The position numbers and the translations under genes are program-made. 64,000 nt of DNA, from the NCBI GenBank assembly GCA_963662965.1, contig OY759970.1, forward strand, positions 2,418,001 to 2,482,000. The letters run 5' to 3'. Under the pieces are notes generated by a model that saw nothing but the letters and a program-made list of their open reading frames with translations, searched no databases and was not told the origin of the DNA. Source of the DNA: DTWD01 sp963662965 (GTDB lineage: Bacteria > Acidobacteriota > Vicinamibacteria > Vicinamibacterales > UBA8438). Positions 59,720-64,000 of the stretch are shown piece after piece; position 1 is the stretch's first letter; every line of letters begins with the position of its first letter.

Positions 59720-62626
59720 ATGACTCGATCTCCAGGGGCCGGCGCCCTCCTCGCGGTGATCGTGGGATGCTGCGTGGCGGTGACTCCCGCCGCCGCGCAG
59801 GGCCAGCTCGAACGCGGTGCCCGCGAGTCAAGCTCGACGACCGCGGCCATCCTGCCGTTCGTCAACATCAGTGGTGCGCCAGGCGATGACTGGATCGGGG
59901 CCGGCATCGTCGAAACCCTCACGGCGACGCTCGAACGCCTCTCGCAGCTCGATGTGACAAGCCGCGACGGGATTGCCGGGGCGCTGCGCGCCGCGGAGCT
60001 GTCCGGGACCCGCCCGGTCGACCACGCCGTCCTGCTCGAGGTCGGCCGGTCCTTGGGCGTGGATTGGGTGATGACCGGCGCGTACCAGCGACAGGGGGAC
60101 CAGCTTCGTATCACGGGACGGCTCCTCGACGTCGCCACCGGGACCATCGTTCGGACGATGAAGTTCGACGGGCCGATTGATGATCTCTTCGTCCTCCAGG
60201 ACCAGATCGCGGCCGATCTCGAGGACGGTGTCATGTCGGAGACGGATCGGAGTTCCAGCGACCGCGCGTCGAGCAGTCAGCCAGATCGGATCCCGCGGCC
60301 GAGCCCGGCTCCGGCGCCCGATGCAGATGCCGGATCGGAGATCTTGCCCGCGCCTGGCACTGGTGGGTTCGCGGGACCTGGGGCCATCGACGGTCCCCCT
60401 CCGCCGGTGGCGCCAGAGGTGATCCGACGCGACGAGCGGGGACGGGCCACCATCCGCGCGATTGAGTTGACCGAGGGCATCCTCCTCGATGGGCAGCTCG
60501 ACGAGCGCGTCTACCAAGCGGTCCCGGCCATCACCGGGTTCATTCAGCAGGCGCCCGACGAAGGCGCTCCGGCCACGGAGAAGACCGAAGCGTGGATCAT
60601 GTTCGACCGAGAGAACCTGTACGTGTCGGGTCGCGTGTGGGATTCGGCGCCAGAGAGCGAATGGGTGGCCAACGAGATGCGGCGCGACACCAGCACCCTT
60701 CGCCAGAACGACACGTTCGCCGTGATCCTCGACACCTTCTACGACCGGCGCAACGGTGTCGCGTTCTACACCAATCCCCTCGGCGCGCTCGCGGATTTCG
60801 CCCTCACCAACGAAGGGAATCCGAACAGCGACTGGAACCCGGTGTGGGACGTCCGCACGGGCCGATTCGACGGCGGCTGGACGGTGGAAATGGAGATCCC
60901 GTTCAAGTCGCTCCGGTACCGACCGGGACCGGAACAGATCTGGGGCGTGCAGCTCCGGCGCAACGTGCGGCGCAAGAACGAGTGGAACTACATCACCCCG
61001 CTCCCGATCTCGGCCGGGTCTGGACCCGGAGGGATCTTTCGCGTGTCGGAGGCCGCCACGCTGGTCGGGCTCGGCGTGCCGAGTGGCAGCAAGAATCTCG
61101 AAATCAAGCCGTACGGCATCGGTGGCATGAGCACCGACCTCAACTCCGTACCGGCGACGCGGAACGCCGGCGACGGGGACATTGGCTTCGACGTCAAATA
61201 CGGCTTCACCCAGAACCTGACCGCCGATTTCACCTACAACACCGACTTCGCGCAGGTCGAGGTGGACGAACAGCAGGTCAACCTGACCCGGTTCAGTCTC
61301 TTCTTTCCCGAAAAGCGCGAGTTCTTCCTCGAGGGCCGTGGCATCTTCGACTTCGCCCGGGGCGGCATCACCGGCGGGTCCCGCCGCGCGTTGCGCCGAG
61401 GCGGGAGCGGCGGCGGCTTCTTCGGCGGCGGCAATGCGCCGACGATGTTCTTTAGCCGCCGGGTCGGTCTCCAGGGCGGCACCGTCGTGCCGATTCTCGG
61501 CGGCGGTCGGGTCACGGGAAAGATGGGCGCGTTCGACATCGGTCTGTTGAACATTCAGACCGACGACGAGGAGATCTCGGGCGCCGAAATGACGAACTTC
61601 ACCGTCGTGCGGCTGAAGCGTGACATCCTGCGTCGCAGCAGCGTCGGGGCGATCTTCACCAACCGCTCCGTGTCGCTCGCTGGCGACGGGGCGAGCCAGG
61701 CCTACGGCCTCGACTCGACCTTTTCCCTCTACGAGAACGTCAGCATTCTCGGCTACGTGGCGAAAACACAGACCCCCGAGGTCAGGGGCCAGGACACGAG
61801 CTACCAGGGCCGGTTCAACTACGGCGGCGACCGCTACGGATTTCAGGCCGAGCACCTGGTCGTCGAGGACAACTTCATCCCGGAGGTCGGCTTTCTCCGA
61901 CGCGACAACTTCCGCCGAACCTACACGACCGGGCGTTTCAGCCCGCGCCCCCGCTCGATCGACGCGATTCGACAGTTCAGCTTCGAGAGCAGCTTCGACT
62001 ACATCGTGACCGCCGACACCGGCGTGGTGGAAACGCGCCAGTCGCAGCTCGGCTTCTCGACCGAATTCGAAAACAGCGATCGGGTGGGATTCAGCGTGGC
62101 GGATAACTACGAATTCCTGTCCCGACCGTTCACGCCGGGACCGGGTGTCACGTTCCCGGTCGGCGGCTACAGCTTTCGCGACGTCGAGGCGACCTATTCG
62201 CCCGGCGCGCAGCATCGTCTGAACGGGACCTTCACGCTGCGGGCGGGCGAGTATTTCAATGGCGACATCCGGACGGTCGGCTTCTCTCGCGGACGCGTCG
62301 AGCTGACGCGGCAGTTCTCGCTCGAGCCGAGCGTGTCGGTCAACTGGATCGACACGCCGCTCGGGTCGTTTCGCACCGACCTGGTCGTCTCGCGCGTGAA
62401 CTACACGTTCACCCCACGCATGTTCTTCAGCGGGTTGATTCAGTACAACTCGAGCACCAACACCATCAGCAACAACCTCCGGCTGCGGTGGGAGTACTCA
62501 CCCGGGAGCGAGTTGTTCGTGGTCTACACCGAGGACCGGGACACCGACCCGCTGAGGCCGAACCGCTACGCTGAGCTGCGCAACCGCGGCTTCGTCGTCA
62601 AGGTGAACCGGCTCTTCCGTTTCTAA
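59720..62626 (+). CDS. TolB/FlgO-like domain - CBM9 - DUF5916 outer-membrane protein
   Basis: 968 residues from ATG 59720 (MTRSPGAGALLAVIVGCCVA), signal ending PAAAQG. Residues 30-170 resemble the FlgO/TolB-like N-terminal domain (TTAAILPFVNISGAPGDDWI, DWVMTGAYQRQGDQLRITGR). A Pro/Asp-rich linker follows. Residues about 250-420 are a CBM9-type carbohydrate-binding domain (LDGQLDERVYQ, AWIMFDRENLYVSGRVWDSA, FDGGWTVEMEIPFKSLRY). The rest is a DUF5916 beta-barrel (DFTYNTDFAQVEVDEQQVNL, FFPEKREFFLEG), ending VKVNRLFRF with C-terminal Phe. It is probably an outer-membrane protein handling glycans or proteins. Confidence 0.85.
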   Translation: MTRSPGAGALLAVIVGCCVAVTPAAAQGQLERGARESSSTTAAILPFVNISGAPGDDWIGAGIVETLTATLERLSQLDVTSRDGIAGALRAAELSGTRPVDHAVLLEVGRSLGVDWVMTGAYQRQGDQLRITGRLLDVATGTIVRTMKFDGPIDDLFVLQDQIAADLEDGVMSETDRSSSDRASSSQPDRIPRPSPAPAPDADAGSEILPAPGTGGFAGPGAIDGPPPPVAPEVIRRDERGRATIRAIELTEGILLDGQLDERVYQAVPAITGFIQQAPDEGAPATEKTEAWIMFDRENLYVSGRVWDSAPESEWVANEMRRDTSTLRQNDTFAVILDTFYDRRNGVAFYTNPLGALADFALTNEGNPNSDWNPVWDVRTGRFDGGWTVEMEIPFKSLRYRPGPEQIWGVQLRRNVRRKNEWNYITPLPISAGSGPGGIFRVSEAATLVGLGVPSGSKNLEIKPYGIGGMSTDLNSVPATRNAGDGDIGFDVKYGFTQNLTADFTYNTDFAQVEVDEQQVNLTRFSLFFPEKREFFLEGRGIFDFARGGITGGSRRALRRGGSGGGFFGGGNAPTMFFSRRVGLQGGTVVPILGGGRVTGKMGAFDIGLLNIQTDDEEISGAEMTNFTVVRLKRDILRRSSVGAIFTNRSVSLAGDGASQAYGLDSTFSLYENVSILGYVAKTQTPEVRGQDTSYQGRFNYGGDRYGFQAEHLVVEDNFIPEVGFLRRDNFRRTYTTGRFSPRPRSIDAIRQFSFESSFDYIVTADTGVVETRQSQLGFSTEFENSDRVGFSVADNYEFLSRPFTPGPGVTFPVGGYSFRDVEATYSPGAQHRLNGTFTLRAGEYFNGDIRTVGFSRGRVELTRQFSLEPSVSVNWIDTPLGSFRTDLVVSRVNYTFTPRMFFSGLIQYNSSTNTISNNLRLRWEYSPGSELFVVYTEDRDTDPLRPNRYAELRNRGFVVKVNRLFRF

Positions 62627-62662
62627 GTGGACCACTAAGGGCCGCCGCCGAGGGAGTTGCCG

Positions 62663-63109
62663 ATGCGTCAGTGGCTTCGAGACCGTTCGGACTGGATTCA
62701 CGCGGCCCTCCGAATCGTGGCGGGCGTCCTGTTTGCCTGCCACGGCGCCCAAAAGCTCTTCGGCGTCCTCGGGAGCGATGGGGTGCCGCTGATGTCCCGG
62801 ATGGGGCTCGCCGGAGTCATCGAGTTCTTCGGCGGCGGGTTGATCGCGGTCGGGTTGTTCACGCCGTATGTGGCGTTCATCGCGAGCGGCCAAATGGCGA
62901 CAGCGTATGTTCTCGCCCATCGGCCTCGGGGTCTGTGGCCGATCGAAAATGGGGGCGAGCTCGCGGTCCTGTACTGCTTCCTGTTCCTTTACCTTGCCAC
63001 CCGAGGCGCCGGGCCACTGAGCCTCGATCGCGCAAGGACCCGATGGTCCGGGACGGCCGCCGTCGGGCTCCTCGTGCTTGGAAGCGTTGGGCGTGAGGCA
63101 TGGCGATGA
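62663..63109 (+). CDS. DoxX-family membrane protein
   Basis: 148 residues from ATG 62663, with AGGGAG six bases upstream; a TTG at 62657 is an alternative. Four hydrophobic segments and the DoxX pattern are seen: ALRIVAGVLFACHGAQKLFG, AGVIEFFGGGLIAVGLFTPY and FIASGQMATAYVLAHRP. DoxX proteins accompany quinone-linked oxidases and redox complexes. The stop overlaps the next start as ATGA, coupling it to a quinoprotein-like gene. Confidence 0.9.
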   Translation: MRQWLRDRSDWIHAALRIVAGVLFACHGAQKLFGVLGSDGVPLMSRMGLAGVIEFFGGGLIAVGLFTPYVAFIASGQMATAYVLAHRPRGLWPIENGGELAVLYCFLFLYLATRGAGPLSLDRARTRWSGTAAVGLLVLGSVGREAWR

Positions 63110-64000
63110 ATAAGCTGGCGGCGGCGATCGTGATCGGGGTGGTCAGCGTGGGCGGCGCGGTGTATGCCGAGGACTGGCCCCACTGGCGGGGACCGGACGG
63201 CCGCCGGATCTCGACCGAGCGCGGTTTGCCGACGACCTGGAGTCGAGACGCCGGCGTCGCCTGGCGGACGCCGCTCCGCGGCCTCGGGGTCTCGTCGCCG
63301 ATCGTCTCGGGTGACCTCGTCTTCCTGACCTCACAACTTGGCCGGGGTCCGCTCCGATCCGGATCCCATCCGTCGCTCGTCCGCGGCGGCCCCGACCCGG
63401 AGAACGAGCAGCCCCTTGGCGGCCAGCGGGTGGACGGCGCCGGGGACGGGGTCGTCTTCCTTGTCAGTGCGTTCCACCGCGCGGATGGGTCCCTCGCCTG
63501 GGAGTACGAGATCGAGGCCGCTGGCGATCTCCCGGACGCGCACCAGAAGCACAACATGGCAAGCCCGAGCGCCACGTCGGACGGCGAGACCGTCTACGCG
63601 TGGTTCGCCACCGGGCAACTGGTGGCGCTCGATCTGCGTGGCGACCTGGTATGGGAGCGCCACCTCGCGCGCGACTACGGGCCGTTCGAGATCGTGTGGG
63701 GGCACTCGAGCTCGCCTACCGTTTACGGAGACCTGCTGATCCTGCAGTGCGATCACGAGCCGGGCTCCTATCTGCTCGCGCTCGACCGTCGAACGGGAGA
63801 GGAGCGCTGGAAGGTCGATCGGGGAGCTGGACTGCGATCCTTCTCCACGCCGGTGGTCGTGGCCGGACCGAGCGGCGATGAGCTGATCGTCAACGCAAGC
63901 GAGCGGCTCGACGCCTATGACCCGTCGACCGGTGAATGGCTCTGGCGTGCCGGCGGACCCAATCAGTATCCGGTGCCGGCGGCCACCCACGACGACGAGG
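63106..64000 (+). CDS. PQQ-like propeller protein, 3' end beyond window
   Basis: About 298 residues in the window from ATG 63106 (MNKLAAAIVIGVVSVGGAVY), signal ending VYAEDW; an ATG at 63100 is in the same frame. EDWPHWRGPDGRRISTERGL is the usual start of outer-membrane-associated PQQ-like propellers, followed by DGSLAWEYEIEAAGDLPDAH, LDRRTGEERWKVDRG and YDPSTGEWLWRAGG blades. A similar N-terminus (EDWPQWRG) begins the fusion at 52576. Substrate unknown. Confidence 0.88.
   Translation, partial: MNKLAAAIVIGVVSVGGAVYAEDWPHWRGPDGRRISTERGLPTTWSRDAGVAWRTPLRGLGVSSPIVSGDLVFLTSQLGRGPLRSGSHPSLVRGGPDPENEQPLGGQRVDGAGDGVVFLVSAFHRADGSLAWEYEIEAAGDLPDAHQKHNMASPSATSDGETVYAWFATGQLVALDLRGDLVWERHLARDYGPFEIVWGHSSSPTVYGDLLILQCDHEPGSYLLALDRRTGEERWKVDRGAGLRSFSTPVVVAGPSGDELIVNASERLDAYDPSTGEWLWRAGGPNQYPVPAATHDDE

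Noticed and set aside
1..64000. CRISPR arrays, rRNA genes, prophage structural genes and NRPS/PKS modules
   Set aside because: No regularly spaced short repeats, rRNA signatures, capsid/terminase or megasynthase motifs were seen.

Overview
The window looks like a high-GC (roughly two thirds G+C by eye) chromosomal segment of a free-living Gram-negative bacterium, most likely an acidobacterium of the Vicinamibacteria type. This is inferred from gene content: a TonB-dependent receptor with an N-terminal carboxypeptidase-regulatory domain, several FG-GAP/ASPIC-UnbV proteins, a CBM9/DUF5916 outer-membrane protein, many quinoprotein dehydrogenases, periplasmic flavoproteins and the order ffs-dnaX-ybaB-recR. 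No sequence search was possible, so the taxonomic call is tentative.

Layout. 1-8 kb: end of an outer-membrane protein gene; a carbamoyltransferase/SxtJ/DUF5989 cassette split by an ISAzo13-type insertion sequence with recognisable terminal inverted repeats; then rmlA-rmlC-rmlB on the minus strand. 8-10.2 kb: tadA, tRNA-Ser(CGA), a PIN toxin with only a stump of its antitoxin, and a nitrilase-family amidohydrolase. 9.2-27.8 kb: two divergent gene blocks built from TPR, FG-GAP and UnbV proteins, a membrane-anchored penta-heme cytochrome with a TPR tail, and a TonB-dependent receptor; a 166-bp inverted repeat separates the two blocks. 28-34 kb: core genes (tRNA-Ser(GGA), SRP RNA, dnaX, ybaB, recR), a membrane/DUF2064 fusion, a small membrane protein and tRNA-Asn.

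34.17-59.17 kb: the 3' end of tRNA-Asn plus a few following bases recurs imperfectly at 59131-59171, so the intervening 25 kb is read as an integrated genomic island. It carries a lower-GC thermolysin-like protease, a kinase fragment, a degenerate IS6 element and a set of exported oxidoreductases and hydrolases: two PQQ alcohol/glucose-type dehydrogenases, a soluble-type sugar dehydrogenase, a PQQ-propeller/metallo-beta-lactamase fusion, an FMN alpha-hydroxy-acid dehydrogenase with a CxxCH motif, a phosphotriesterase-like lipoprotein, an alpha/beta hydrolase, a broken FAD flavoprotein and a di-heme cytochrome c. Together they look like a periplasmic module for hydrolysing and oxidising organic substrates and passing electrons to c-type cytochromes. 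No intact integrase was found. 59.2-64 kb: a truncated lipoprotein gene, a TolB-like/CBM9/DUF5916 protein, DoxX and the start of another quinoprotein-like propeller.

Themes. Debris sits at the 3' side of all three tRNA genes. A GC-rich palindromic repeat of about 97 bp occurs three times, plus one stump, always at gene ends. Several genes carry single-base frameshifts; whether these are real decay or long-read assembly errors cannot be settled from the sequence alone.
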